A program made the position numbers and the translations under genes. DNA of 64,000 nt from NCBI GenBank assembly GCA_963978905.1, contig OZ022257.1, positions 29,031,274-29,095,273 of the forward strand, read 5' to 3'. Every line of letters starts with the position of its first letter. Position 1 is the first letter of the stretch. Below, piece after piece: positions 12,402 to 24,367 of the stretch. The DNA comes from Trichostrongylus colubriformis. Lineage: Eukaryota; Nematoda; Chromadorea; Rhabditida; Trichostrongylidae. Below the pieces are notes generated by a model that searched no databases, was not told the origin of the DNA, and saw only the letters and a program-made list of their open reading frames with translations.

Positions 12402-13720
12402 ATGGCCTGGAAGTTCCGACGTATCAGTAACACATTGCAGATGGAGACGACGGAGCAGAAGGAACTGCGTCGGGTCGCTTTCTTTGCCATCGTCGTCAGC
12501 ACAGTGGCTGTTATAGCAGCCGTAGTCACTCTGCCCATGCTCTACAGCTACGTCGCAAATTTTCAGTCTCATCTTATCATCGAGACCGACTTCTGCAAGG
12601 TTTGTGAGCAGTCATTAGTACAGTGATTGGTTTACAAAAATGAACGCTATTTTCAGACTCGGGCCAGGGACATGTGGGCTGAGATTCATCACATCGATGG
12701 ACCGGAGTTTAGTCGTGCCAAACGACAGTATGGAGCCTCTCCAAATCCACCTCTTGGGAACCCAGGTGGTGGGTATGGACAACCTTTAGTCAATGCTGAG
12801 CCTGCACCGACTTGCTGCCCATGCCAGCAAGGACCTGTCGGACCACCGGGACCTCCTGGAGACGATGGTGAAGACGGTGAAGATGGAGCTCGTGGTAACG
12901 ATGCCACTAGCGGAAAGGTTGGTGTTTTGTGCTTGTCAAGTCGTATTGGATGGTTTCTAATCGGATGATGCGAGCAAAGTGAGCATTCTTCTTCAGGACG
13001 GTAGCATGCTTGAGTCAGCTATCAACAGTGAGGCCTGCATAATATGTCCAGCTGGTCCACCTGGACCTCAGGGCATGGCAGGTGGTAAGGGACCACAGGG
13101 ACCGAAGGGGGCGCCAGGAGAGAATGGCGAAGACGGCAAGCCAGGTCTAGCAGGAATGCAAGGCCCAATGGGTATGATGGGAATGCCAGGGAGACAAGGT
13201 GTAGCCGGACCCAAAGGTGCACCTGGAAGAATCGTACAGGTACATAGCAAATACAACTCTGCCCATTCTATAGCCTAACACACATGCCTTTTAGGTTAAC
13301 GGCCCTGCTGGGCCAGCAGGTCAAAAAGGACCACGTGGCCCGCCTGGACCTCGTGGTGAAGCCGGACTTGACGGAGGTAATCTTGAAGGACCACCCGGAC
13401 CTCCCGGACCAGCAGGACGTCCGGGACCAGCCGGAAAACCTGGACCACAAGGCCCGCAGGTACGGCGAATCATTTCTTTATAGAAAGGGTAACGTACGAA
13501 ACCATGCGCATCATTCTGGATCGAACTTCGTTAAACCTGTTTGCCCAAAATTTTGCGCTCATTCGTCGTCCATTGGTCAGCATCTTCGAACGAATGGCGA
13601 ATTGGGGCGCTCATTTCAATTCACGGCGAAAGCAGTTTATTTCAGGGAATGGCAGGAGGTGCCGGAGAGCCAGGAAGCTGCGAGCATTGCCCTGTCCCAC
13701 GTACGCCACCTGGATACTAG
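12402..13720 (+). CDS. Cuticle collagen (nematode col family), 313 aa, five exons
   Basis: Exons 12402-12599, 12657-12917, 12997-13239, 13295-13459 and 13646-13720 join in phase 0 throughout, with GT donors and TTCAG or TTTTAG acceptors. Residues about 23-55 form the hydrophobic N-terminal segment ([20 protein letters not shown]), followed by the family-typical ETDFCK and ARDMW. RAKR at 86-89 is a subtilisin-type processing site. Cysteines at 119, 120 and 122, then 167 and 170, then 301 and 304 bracket the Gly-X-Y blocks in the usual cuticle-collagen pattern and would form inter-chain disulfides. The chain ends RTPPGY. These proteins are secreted by the hypodermis, trimerise and cross-link into the cuticle. 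I cannot assign a specific col number. It reads intact, with no frameshift or missing block. Confidence 0.95.
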
Positions 13721-13795
13721 ATCTGTATTGCGACCGCCAGTGCTACAAAACTCCGCCCATGCTGGGTGTTATCGAGTAGAGTGTATTATAAAAAA

Positions 13796-13801
13796 AATAA
13801 A
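13796..13801 (+). terminator. Poly(A) signal AATAAA of the collagen gene
   Basis: AATAAA lies 76 bp after the collagen stop codon, inside an A-rich stretch, which is a normal distance for a nematode 3' end. Confidence 0.7.
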
Positions 13802-16800
13802 CTCGTTCCTTCTTCATTATGTATAAGAATGCTGCTCAACGTATACACGTCAGACAGCGGTCAACTATCTAGGAGTTCGGGACCAAAGGCCACCTTTGAG
13901 GTTACTTTGGACATAAATTGAAGCGTAAAATTGAAACAATGAATAGTTGAAAACACCGATTGTGAATTAAGAGCCAGAGGTTGATGTTATCCGAGTGCGC
14001 TCATGAGAAAGCATGCATTAATCACTTTTTCGACTATGCCTCGGCTGCTGATTCATTTTGAAAACGTTCAGCGACTATTCCACCGATACTACAGAATGGA
14101 TCCTAGTATGTGTCGTTGTAGGAGGTTTTCTGTGTACCCCCATTTTTGTCATGAAGATCGATGTTGCCTAAATTGATCTAGGATGACGGAGAAAAACTTG
14201 TGTCAGGCAGCGAGCTGGTGCGCTAGTATAGCACGATGAAGATCGATCTCACGATACCACCTTCATAACGGTCTAAAATAGGCTGAAACCCGAAAGAAAT
14301 CCCTGAAGATTGCATTTGGAATGGGTGTGGGAAACATAATTCTACTTAATTCGCTACGACCGTAATTGCAAGTGGAGAAGCAATCATTGAGCATTTGATG
14401 CATCAAAGAGATTATTTCAAAAATTATTCGGAAAATGGAGAAAAAAGAAATTATTTAGAAAATTACTCTGAAAATGGCAACATGAGATTCATTTATCAGG
14501 ATCGTTTAGAAACTGTAGGTGCTTGCTGCTTCATAATTTTGTCATGCACCTTGCCCCTCAATGTTCTGCTACATGACTTGTGAAGAAGGAATGTTAGCTT
14601 CCAATATACCAAGTGAGGTCAGTGAGACCACTTATTTTTATAGAATAGTCCGATTTCAGCATGGTGGTGGACCGTGAACTTCACAGAATTTTTTACGCCA
14701 CCTTTCATATCGATGCATGGTTTGATGTGCCTTGATTTGCTGCGAAATTGCCTATAAAACATCAATTGAAGCTTATCTTGCGGATTCATGGTCTACTAGG
14801 GCTTCGGACACCATGGTGCTATCGCGAAATAAACAAGCGCTTTTTGCGGATGAAAGCATAAGGGTGTAACGTAATGACTTATGTGATAGCCCGCGAAAAC
14901 AGACTGACTTCAATAAAAAAAAGACGGAATTTATCCCTGTTTGTTTGAATTCTAGTGTCGTAAAATCATTTGAGCACCAAATTGACCGCTCAAGACTTGT
15001 GGAGCTTGAGCTTTGCTAAGTACGTTGCCAATCATGAAAAGGTAGCTCAATTGTTCAAGGTTCCAGGCTCCCCAGAATATCCGAGTGGCGAGCAGTCAAG
15101 CCATCTAACGGGATATCTGCTCATGTGAGATGGAGCTTATTTTAAAATTCAAGGTAGCAGCTGAAACAGTAAATTGCTTCAAGTTACCAACGGGTCTCAT
15201 CAATTCCAGTCAAGCTCACTGGACTGCTATTTGCAAACTGATAAAATGTCATGCCGTGACTATCTCAAAAAGTGTTGGTTTACCTTCGATAAAGGATCTG
15301 CGACACCCTCACAAGAGAAGGACATCAGGTCCATATAAGACATCTGCTGTGAAGCAGTGGCCGCTTGTCGCGCTTCAGAATGCCATTGAATCTGCTTTTA
15401 CGATCTGCTTATCACACTGATCCTCTAAGTAGAGTTGCGAGGATTGTTTCACACTCGGACAGGACATTCGAACAAGGTCAGTCACGTGAGGAGACACTGA
15501 GCGCGCGTGGTGACCCAGTCAGCATGACACGGTGGCCTGTTTTGAATGTCCTGCAACAGTTTAACTGTGTGCCTCATTCATGCTGATGAGTTGATGGACG
15601 AAACGAACAACTAGAGCACGCAATACAAGTTCGTGAGAGAATCTTCGGGACCAGCGGAAAACTCACAGAAAAGAGGAGACTACAATTTTCAACTTGTGAT
15701 TCGTACCAAGGAATATTATCTGATATTTGCAACTTGTAACAATAAGGACGGCAAAAAGAACTTGTTCCCATCTTAGTTTACCTGAATCCTATGCCATAGT
15801 TATTGTAAAACAGCAAACTCCCATATAGCGCAGATCTTACCTTCAAATGAAATGTTGTTTAAAAAGAAGAGCATGGCACTTGGAATAGCCACTCCAACAT
15901 ACACTAATTCCAGTTTCTGGTTTCCGAAGAAAAACTTTGGAAACAAGGGGAAATGCGCCTCATATTCTTTCACATTTTGTTATGCTGCCCTTCTCCCGGT
16001 TCTAATAATAAGACTCTGACGGAATAGCACATGAAAGGAGCTATTGCAAAAAAGAACTCACTGCTGCAAGTGAAGCAAAAGAAGCAACATCTCCATACAG
16101 GAGCTAGCGCGTGATCAGCCGAAAGACCTATAATGAAAGAGAAAGTCTCGTTACAAGTAGAGTCCTTCGAAGTCATAGATATTCATTGAAACATGGAAGT
16201 TGCCTTCCAAAGCTTGCGTGAAATTACGCAACTCTTTTCGACTGCCGTAGTGAGAAGTTATATACCATGAGAGCCCAGGTATCTGCAGGTTCATAACCTT
16301 CGCCCTCGCAGCTACCTCGCTCCCACTTCAATTGTGATTATCATCCGAGTAAAACCCCGTCTACATCCCTTTTCCGTGAACTCAACTAACCCGTTTTCAA
16401 TCAGACTATCATGGAGAGGCTTACAAGGATTGTCCAAGATCGGGGCAGCAAAATTTTTTTGCCAAAGCCCGACTGAACTAACATCATGTTATAGGCAAAG
16501 AGCCAATCGCAGATTAAGTGAACTCTCCCATAAATGTGTATAGGCAGTTTACGCCTTGAACTGTTTATCCGGACTTCAACATAGGCCAGCGCTATCATTA
16601 CCTTGAACCCTCAAAACACAAAATAGTTTGCTGACCAAATTGTACGCAATTTCAGAGGGCGTATGCAACGTCAGAAATCTCTGAAGGATTCAGCATTCGC
16701 TCACCCTCCAAGAATGTGGTGTGCTCAGGGAACGTGACCGACTAGAACAAAAGGTTAATTACCAGGAAGAAATCTCCATAGTTCAACAATCGGTTCGTCA

Positions 16801-18730
16801 ATTAGGAGAAGGCATCTAATAATTTTACAAAATGGATACATATTCTTTTGGAGTGGGAATTCCTTCCTGCTTGTTAAATTATGCTAAAATCACCTACATC
16901 AGAATTCGATGACTGCAGCTCAGAGGCAGAAAAGGCGATTAGTGGACTACCTAATGAAGTGTGATCCGATGGAAAAAATGCCCGTATTCCCAATTGACCT
17001 TTCGTCGCTCTCACCGTACTCAGCTTAACACGAAGCACTCACGTGCCATTGAAATGGGGTTGGCGCCTATTTAAGTCGTTCACACCTGCTCGAGCACTTA
17101 TTGGCGCTTCAAGGCTTATCACCACATCTTGAACAGAGTTGTCGCCTCTCTTTATTAACTCCGCTATGCATTAAGTTGCAGGGAACTTTTTGCAGAGTCT
17201 GTTATTTTTTCCTCTCCACAGCTAACCCGTATACTAAAAATCAGACTTCAATTTTCGAAAAGTTACTTCCTTATGCATACATATTCATGTTTATATCCAT
17301 ATATTACGACACATTCAGAATATAAAAAAGGAAAATTTTGAATTAAGAGAAAAATAAAGCATCAATTTGAAGCCATCACAGCGCGACACTGACTGCCACT
17401 CTCTTCGATACCTTTGTTGACCACGCGGAGGCTACTACTTACCGGTTCCCCTGAAAAGATCATCAATTTCAACGTTCACGCTGGAGCGATTGGAATGCAA
17501 AAGGCATGCTTCTAGCGAAGTCGCAGAGATGCTACCACTAAATATTGGGATTAGAGCTTCACTATAGCTGCGCCCTTTTTATTCTTCTGCATATCATATG
17601 GCCATACGCGCTGTTGCACCCAAAAAATTTATAAGCCAAGAGGCTATCTCCGCCATAAGACTGCTGAAAAAAAGTAATATAGAAAACAATCCAAATGCTC
17701 ACGAAGAACTCCCTATAATACGATTTCTTTACGCTTAATTTTGTCCTACTATCATACATTGCCTCAAACTATCTACTGCAGAAGCCAAAAACCCTCGGGT
17801 CGAAAAATCAAAAAAACCATGGTTAGGCATTGCAAGAAGGTAGAGAACGACGGAACATAGAGTCCAGATCATCAGAGCAATGAATTGCTTATGACTTTGG
17901 TTCTTCTAGCCAGCACCTCATGAACCTTGTATCTCTAACAAGTGCATTTTAGAATTAAACAGTGATAACCATAATGTTGAAGATTAAATGGATCAGCCTG
18001 ATCAATCTCCCCCAGTTGATCAATCCCGAATACATTCTGTCCGAGAGTGCGGGAAGAATTCGAGAGCATATACAATATATCGGTGCAACCCATCATACTC
18101 ATGTGAAAGCTTCCACTCTTCAGCTGGCATCGTTATAAGAACACGTCGCTAATAAGGGCGAGATCTCAGATTAAAGCTGGCCAATTTGTATTTACAAACA
18201 AGAAGGCCGAAGTTCATCATTTCCTTCCCATTTTAATTTGTTGGCTCTTTGCTTTCATCGAACGGCAGATGAAGGAAATCCTCCTCCCGAAGGGTTGCGA
18301 ACATGCCACCATTCACATGAACCATCCACGGAGAGTTTTCAAACCATTCGCATGAGAAGTGGGTCAATTTAAAGTTACCTGTCAACCAGGACCCACCTCA
18401 TATAAACAGTCGATGTAAAGGAAATTGGTAATCCCAGGAATGGCAACTCACAACACTTGTGTTCCTCTTCTTCATTTTGTCAGAAACTTTGATAATTCCT
18501 GTGATCCTGAACTGAAAGAATGGCTTGATCGATCGAGTCGGCTTTGCCCTGATTAGCCATCGAAGGAATATTGTGTAGGAAACCTTCTTCAAAACTCTCT
18601 CGGCCTGAAAAAGATCGTTTCTCTCCATAATCACCACCGAAAAATATGAGAACGTTTCACAATACACTCGGAATTAGAAATATTGTTGTCGGATTTTCTT
18701 TTTTCGTCACGCTTGCAGGGATTTAGCGCT
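13802..18730. other. Intergenic, 4.9 kb, no gene recognised
   Basis: I looked for exon-sized open stretches with plausible splice sites in both directions and found none with a recognisable domain. The longest open frame (15130-15420 plus, 96 aa) has no familiar motif. There is a short A-rich direct repeat near 14410-14480 (AAAATTATTCGGAAAATGG-like units). A divergent multi-exon gene could be missed here by eye. Confidence 0.4.
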
Positions 18731-18737
18731 GTTTCAG
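18731..18737 (+). promoter_or_regulatory. Probable trans-splice (spliced-leader) acceptor
   Basis: GTTTCAG ends four bases before the ATG of the hydrolase gene. A TTTCAG this close to an initiator codon, with no upstream coding exon, is the usual arrangement for an SL1 acceptor in nematodes. The leader itself is not encoded here, so this is an inference from position. Confidence 0.5.
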
Positions 18738-18741
18738 GTGA

Positions 18742-21699
18742 ATGCACATCATTTCTCTCGTCGTTGTGTGTTTATGCGTTTCCTCAGCGTATGGGAAACA
18801 CCCAGGAGGACCGAAGCCTGAAAAGGACATGTGAGTTACAATGCCTTTGAAACTTTCTCAACGATGTTTCAAGCAAATCTTCTTTAGCAAGCGCCCATCT
18901 CCGTACATAGAGAAACTGGTGAACTATGGTACTCAAAATGGAACCACTCTGCAGGGATTCCTCGTCTATCCGAAGTAAGTGTTACAGCATGTATTCTCGA
19001 TGAGATCTACATATAGTTAGTGAACGTGACTGGAGTGTGCACATTTCTACCTCCAGAACAGCTACCCCAAAAAAGAAATATCCGGCAGTCATCGAGTTTC
19101 ACGCTTTCACTGGTCGAACCGAGTTTGATAATCAGAAGGCCAGGGATCTCGCCAAGGTTGGTTCAGCCGATTCCCTTTCAATAATGTCATCACCCATCAC
19201 CCATCGAGTGATTACCCAAATATCATCACTCCCTAATTTTGTCCATTTCTCATCAATAACGTCTATCTCCCCAGATGGTCCATGAGTAATGGTAGATATG
19301 AGACATGATTAAGTAGGTTAGATTACCTGTTACTAATGTATCAGCATTTGACTGGTATGTCACATTTTCCAGATTCTTCAATTTGTGATCGAAATGACTG
19401 GTAACATGGATCACTTTCAAAGACACATGTAGAGACAATTGGAGTAAATATGTCTGTGAAGCGCTAGAATGATCACGACTGGGAATTCTTTCGGAGTTCT
19501 TTTTGAGCGCTATATTGAACCCTCTGCTCTGAATAGCCCAGCTTCAGTTCTGTAGTAGGGGGGGGGGGTCAAATGCCACCCCCGGCAACTGAACGATGTG
19601 TTTCTAATTAGTGGACCTGTACAATCAACTAATCTCCCACACCCTCACCAATCGTGGGGCAGGCCCATGAGCGTTTCTCATAAGGTGCTTGAGCTACATG
19701 AACTGAACCTAGTTCTCTCAGACGAGAACAATTCCAATAGCTACTGATTTTGATATATTTGATTTCAGTTAGCTGCTGATTATCGCCGCATTGCGAAAGT
19801 TTACTAGGATGCTGAGTCATGGGCAAAAGCTTAGGGGGCTGACGAGACTCGAACCCGCTCTTCATGCTTTCCGAGCACATAATGCTAATCCATTGTACTA
19901 CTGACAACCCCAACACCGACACACAAGCTTTTGCCCATAGCTCAGCAGTCTGGTGGTAAATTTCATCAGCAGTATAAAGCTTGGAGCTCGCTTCGATAAA
20001 CATTCACTTACATTGCATCACGTGTAACGGAAAGAATGAATCGGTCAAATTGAACTGGGGAAGCACAAGACAGTATTTTTCCTTCCAGCTTGGTTACGTT
20101 GCCTTCGCCGCCGATGTTTACGGCATAGGCGTCGCATCTAATGACACCAACACAAACTTCGGCATAATGGCACAAATGCTTGCACAGCGTACAACGACCC
20201 TCCAGCAGAGGGTACGGGCAGCATGGAATCTGGTGAAGGATTTGCCGTACGTGGATAGTCAAAGAGTGGGTTTTCGTACGTTTTGGACTAGAAGACATCC
20301 ATCGTGCTGAAACTTCGAAGTTCATAAACATTCCTTAATGCCGAGATTCATATCGCAGAATAGGTTACCTCGATTTCTGATTCTTCAGAATTTTCCAATT
20401 TTCTACCGTCAGCTTCATGCTTCATCACATTGTTCCATAACTGTCACAATGACCCTATGTTCTAATGAGCTTTATTACAATCTAGTGATTCACTAAGAAC
20501 ATCCCAAGTTTGACAAGGTGACCAAACTTTGTGGGTCATCCAACATTGTGGACATGCCAGCATTCCGTGGAGCTAACTGGGCATTACTATGTGTGTGAAT
20601 CAAACCATGCGTTCAGCATAGCCACAGTCTTTGAGAGCAATCAACTGGTGACTCAAAAACAAGCCTATCGCATAGCCGTTCGAATGAACAGTTTTTTCGT
20701 GATACTCTTATACAAAGACAAGCTCAGATTGGTTGCATCGGCTTTTGCTTCGGAGGCCTCACTTGTTTGGATTTGGCTAGATTCGACGTCGGTCTCAAGG
20801 CGGCGGTTTCTTTCCATGGAACCCTGACTGACTATCCAGGAAACAACACGTATGCGTTCCATCCTTCAAAATGGTTCAGTGAATTTGTGCATTAAACGTG
20901 ATCTTATAGGCCTATCGGAGCGTCTGTCCAAGCCCATCACGGTGACATCGACCCTCACACCACTAACGCCGACGTAAGGCTTTTATAGAAGAAGCAATGG
21001 ATAGCATCCTAGCAATGACGGCTTGGGTGTGTACCCTTATGTCAGGATTTCGCACGACGACGAGCGGCATGAGACGCTGTGTGCGCGAGCTATACGCGTC
21101 GCGATAGTTGGGTTTTAGAACGATTGCACTGTAATGCTAGAGTCGCGATACGCAGTTTACTTGTGATCGCTTCGGGACCCAGCAACATGGCGTTAGCTCG
21201 TGCGCATTGCTTCGCTTGCCACATGCCGGAGCGCGAAATCCTGACATAAGGGCACACACCCTGACGGCTTGCTTTCCGCGAAAAATCTGCCGTGCGATCG
21301 AATTCGTAGCTGTGCCTATAATCTTGCTACTCGTGACAGGTTTGGTTGAAGAATCACTTTTATGATGAAAATTTCAGGCCGAAGCCTTCAAAGTAGAAAT
21401 GCGAGAGCGGAATGCGGACTGGTTCTTCACTTCATACTCAGATGCAATGCATGCTTTCACTCTTCCAGGTGAGTCCAACGAAAGGTTTCCAAGACATAGA
21501 AGATATGGACAAGCTACAGGGTCCGATAGAATTCTCTTTGACGATATCAGTCTAAGAATAAGTATAAAATAAGAAACATCAATGAGTGATTATTTAAGGA
21601 GTCGAGAACTGGGGAATCCCTGGGGCCGCTTACAACGAGAAAGCAGACAAACGATCGTGGTCTGCCATGACGACATTCCTTGCCGAAAAGCTTCTATGA
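18742..21699 (+). CDS. Secreted dienelactone-hydrolase-family protein, 276 aa, eight exons
   Basis: Exons 18742-18830, 18888-18974, 19057-19156, 20089-20265, 20728-20849, 20910-20973, 21378-21468 and 21599-21699 join in consistent phase. Residues 1-18 look like a signal peptide ending AYG. The alpha/beta-hydrolase core follows: AVIEFHAFTG, GYVAFAADVYG, then the nucleophile elbow IGFCFGG with Cys158, the acid in HGDIDPH (probably Asp206) and the histidine in DAMHAF (His238). The C-terminus GIPGAAYNEKADKRSW is typical of the family. The family hydrolyses ester or lactone substrates; the natural substrate here is unknown, and the signal peptide points to the secretory pathway. The last exon uses a TTAAG acceptor. 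Intron 6 carries a small transposon (21025-21261). Confidence 0.9.
19740..19975 (-). repeat. tRNA-headed repeat, copy A, in intron 3 of the hydrolase gene
   Basis: On the minus strand a tRNA-like head (19835-19911) is followed by AAGCTTTTGCCCATGACTCA, GCATCCT, CTTTCGCA, GCGGCGATAA and an A-rich tail ending ATATATCAAAATC. The same order follows the tRNA-like sequence at 57222-57365. On the far side of the head (19925-19950) lies an inverted copy of the first 26 bases of that flank. The shared flank makes this a dispersed repeat rather than a lone tRNA gene. A tRNA-derived SINE is the simplest label, but the inverted flank is not normal for one. Confidence 0.65.
19835..19911 (-). pseudogene. 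tRNA-like sequence (77 nt), probably a pseudogene
   Basis: Read on the minus strand, GGGGTTG at the 5' end pairs with CAGCCCC at the 3' end. An A-box-like AGTAGTACAATGGATTAGCA and a B box GGGTTCGAGTCTCG are present, with a T stem GCGGG/CTCGT. A seven-base loop CTCGGAA over an imperfect stem would give anticodon CGG, but the D arm is badly spaced and the stem has a mismatch. I regard it as a decayed tRNA or the head of a tRNA-derived repeat, not a working tRNA. Confidence 0.5.
21016..21270. mobile_element. 237-bp inverted-repeat element with a 9-bp target duplication
   Basis: TGACGGCTT at 21016-21024 and again at 21262-21270 flanks an element (21025-21261). The left end reads GGGTGTGTACCCTTATGTCA; the right end is the reverse complement of GGGTGTGTGCCCTTATGTCA, and both continue AGGATTTCGC. 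A 9-bp duplication with terminal inverted repeats fits a MULE-type non-autonomous element. The interior contains further imperfect complementary blocks rich in CGCG. It lies in intron 6 of the hydrolase gene. Confidence 0.8.
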
Positions 21700-23665
21700 C
21701 TTTTCAGCAGGAAATCCACCTATTCTTCCAACCTATTTTTTTAAGAACTATTGTCTATATAAAATGAAGTGCGATGATTTTTGTGCTTATTATCGTATAC
21801 CGGATGTATCGACTTGATGAATGCATTTGATTCCTAATCGAATGACTTTACCCTTGCAGTCGTTACGAAACCATATTGAAAAACGAAGGGGGTACGTAAG
21901 TCGAATAATTTCTTCCACAACCAAGGACCTATTAGAGATGTCAAACGGAAAAAAAAGTAACACACAACACTTGACCTGTCCAAGCCGGGGATTAGAAGTA
22001 CGGTCATGACGATCGCTAGTTGCGACAATAAAATCGTCAAGAACTGATCGTAGAATCTGCTTTCCAAATCTGTGACGCTGATGCAGTTATGAGCCATTCC
22101 ACTGCGGTCGGCTTTCTGCCGGTTTCCGGCTTTTTGCCTGGGCCTTAATTGAGTGGGTGAAATGCTACCCTCCCCCCCATTCTCAGCAATGAATTGGGTG
22201 AAAATATACTCCTAATTTGCCAGTTGGTGCTTCGTATCAGGCGAGGAAGTACAATGGCAAGTAAATGCCTGCAGTCAGAGCCGACTTTTTCCAACATTTC
22301 TCATCCTTTCGCTCGGCTCATCGGATCAGGTGCAAAGATGCGTACTAGATGAGAGTAATGCCGTATGGGATAATTCAGTCCCTTACTGAGAATCCTGTGG
22401 GCGGACGCCTCCAGGTCTTCTCCAGTGAATTCAGGAAGTATTCAATTAGTTTCATTGTCTAGAGGATTTACGTCCAGAGGATTTGGCATCTGAAAAATGA
22501 CACAAATCCCGAATTCACCATAATTAACGTTCTCACTCGCGACTTTCATGTGAAATTGTCCAGCTAAACAAAGAAAACGTAACCGCGTAAAACACTAGGT
22601 GTGATAAGTAAATGTAATATGAAAATTAATCAAAACACTAGTTTGAAAATAGTTCGAAAAAAGTTTTCGACAATAAAACAGCTGAGTGAATTCTCCAAAT
22701 GTCACAGTCATATGTACTTCTTGATATTTTCGCGCTCTTCTCCTCGTCTCTCTCTTGTGCTTTACCTTTTCCTCTCCACTCCTTTATTATTTGTCCTACT
22801 GCACTTTATTGCTACCTGCTTGCTAGAAAATTCTTGGGAACAAATATCGTCGTAGTATGCCAGTTCCGTCACCGTGCTATCCGATACTGAATAGGACTGG
22901 TTCTACTTCGAACTGAATTTTGTTAACAGACTAATGAGGCATGTTGAAGAACTCTTTTGATGAGATCAAACTTCACCCACATAACGAGTAAGAACCTACG
23001 CAGGACTAAATTGCGTACTGTTTGGTCTTTTCATACTAACCACTCGAAGCTTCTAAAAGTTGAGTCTAATTGTAAGCCTATTTCAAGGTTCTCGAGATCG
23101 GAGAGTACGCAGTTGGTTCAGTTGGTTCAGCGATTTAATAAGCAGGTGGAGGCTTGGCTTATTAGCTGTGGCATACTTTGGATTTGTCTTTCTTTTGAAA
23201 GTTCAAGTCAATCAAGGACTTCACATGCATGTGATTGCACACGAGACATCATCCCCCGCTTTTAGTCTTTGGTCTTAGTTCCCTCCGCCATGATCGAACA
23301 ATAACAAAACAGCGAACAAGTGCCGAGCAAAGGATGAAGGGAGTGTAGAGCCCTTTTCGTTTTCTTCTTGCTTGGGCCGATATCTGTTTTCGCTACACTA
23401 TTTCTATTTCTACTCTGAAGGACTTCATTCTCTGAAGGTGTAACGGGTCGCTCGTGAGTAATCGTAGCTCGTTATAATTATTCCTGTAACACAATCACCA
23501 GCGGTGAAAACAACTTTCTAACCAGGCATTTTATCCTGAAATGGGTGAATTGTGGGATGCCGTATTTTCTCGGTTAGCATAGTGGATCGCTTTAATTTCG
23601 GAAGTTCTCCGAGAATCGTAAACATTCTCAGATCTGTTCACTTCTATGGATTATAGGAAAGTTCA
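21700..23665. other. Intergenic, nothing recognised
   Basis: Open frames here are short and give no familiar domain. A short direct duplication CAGTTGGTT CAGTTGGTT lies near 23110-23130. No repeat ends are evident. Confidence 0.35.
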
Positions 23666-23668
23666 GAA

Positions 23669-24367
23669 ACCTACTAGATGTGTGCAGAATAAATGGCCAA
23701 AAGGGACCACTTTTTTCAAGACGCCAGAACTTCGCTCAGACACAACTTTATTAGACGAAATATTACCATTCGAATCTACACAAATTTGCTAACGATATAG
23801 TAAGGAAAATATGCAATCAAGATGAAAATCTGGATTGCGAGACTTAATAATGCCAAGAATGGCATTTTTACCGTGCATAGCATCGGCGAATCATTTCTGA
23901 CGCAGGTTTGCATCGAGAACGCGGAAAAGTGGTAATCCGGTCTGAGAAATAAAGGGGGTGAGGGAGAGTCTCGATGCCTAGCTGCATCAGTTTCTGCCGA
24001 GGACTTGCGAAGCGTGGGGTTTTGCGTTGTTTTGCGCACCCAGCAAAAACTGATGCAGTTAGGCATCGAGACTCGTCCTCACCCCCTTATTCTTCAGACC
24101 TATCCCCAACGGATTACCACTTTTTCCGGGTTCTCGATGCAAACCTGCGTCAGAAAAATTCGCCGATACTATGCATGGTAAAAAGGCCATCCTTGACTTT
24201 ATTCATTCTCGCAATCCAGAATTTGATCGTGATGGCGTACTTTCTTTACCAGATTGTTGGCGAAATTTTGTAGATTCGAATGGTTTTTATTTCGACAAAT
24301 AAAGTTGTGTCTGAGCGAAGTCATGGCCAGTTATGTTTTGGCCATTTATTCTGCAAACACCTCATAG
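23669..24367. mobile_element. Fold-back pair of truncated mariner copies
   Basis: Two arms of about 330 bp (23669-23995 and 24040-24367) are inverted copies of each other around a 40-bp centre. Each arm ends in a mariner-like terminus; read inward these are CTAGATGTGTGCAGAATAAA on the left and a (T/C)GAGGTGTTTGCAGAATAAA form on the right. The right arm encodes the transposase C-terminal segment on the plus strand: PPYSSDLSPTDYHFFRVLDA with the third catalytic Asp, then a LSLP..W....DSNGFYFD ending. The left arm encodes the same segment on the minus strand with more damage. It looks like a mauritiana/cecropia-type mariner. Neither copy can make transposase. Confidence 0.8.

Noticed and set aside
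12689..13450. Minus-strand frames rich in Pro and Ser opposite the collagen exons
   Set aside because: They are shadows of the Gly-X-Y coding repeats on the other strand.
19835..19911. Functional tRNA with anticodon CGG
   Set aside because: The acceptor and T stems pair, but the D arm spacing and anticodon stem are poor and the sequence belongs to a dispersed repeat.
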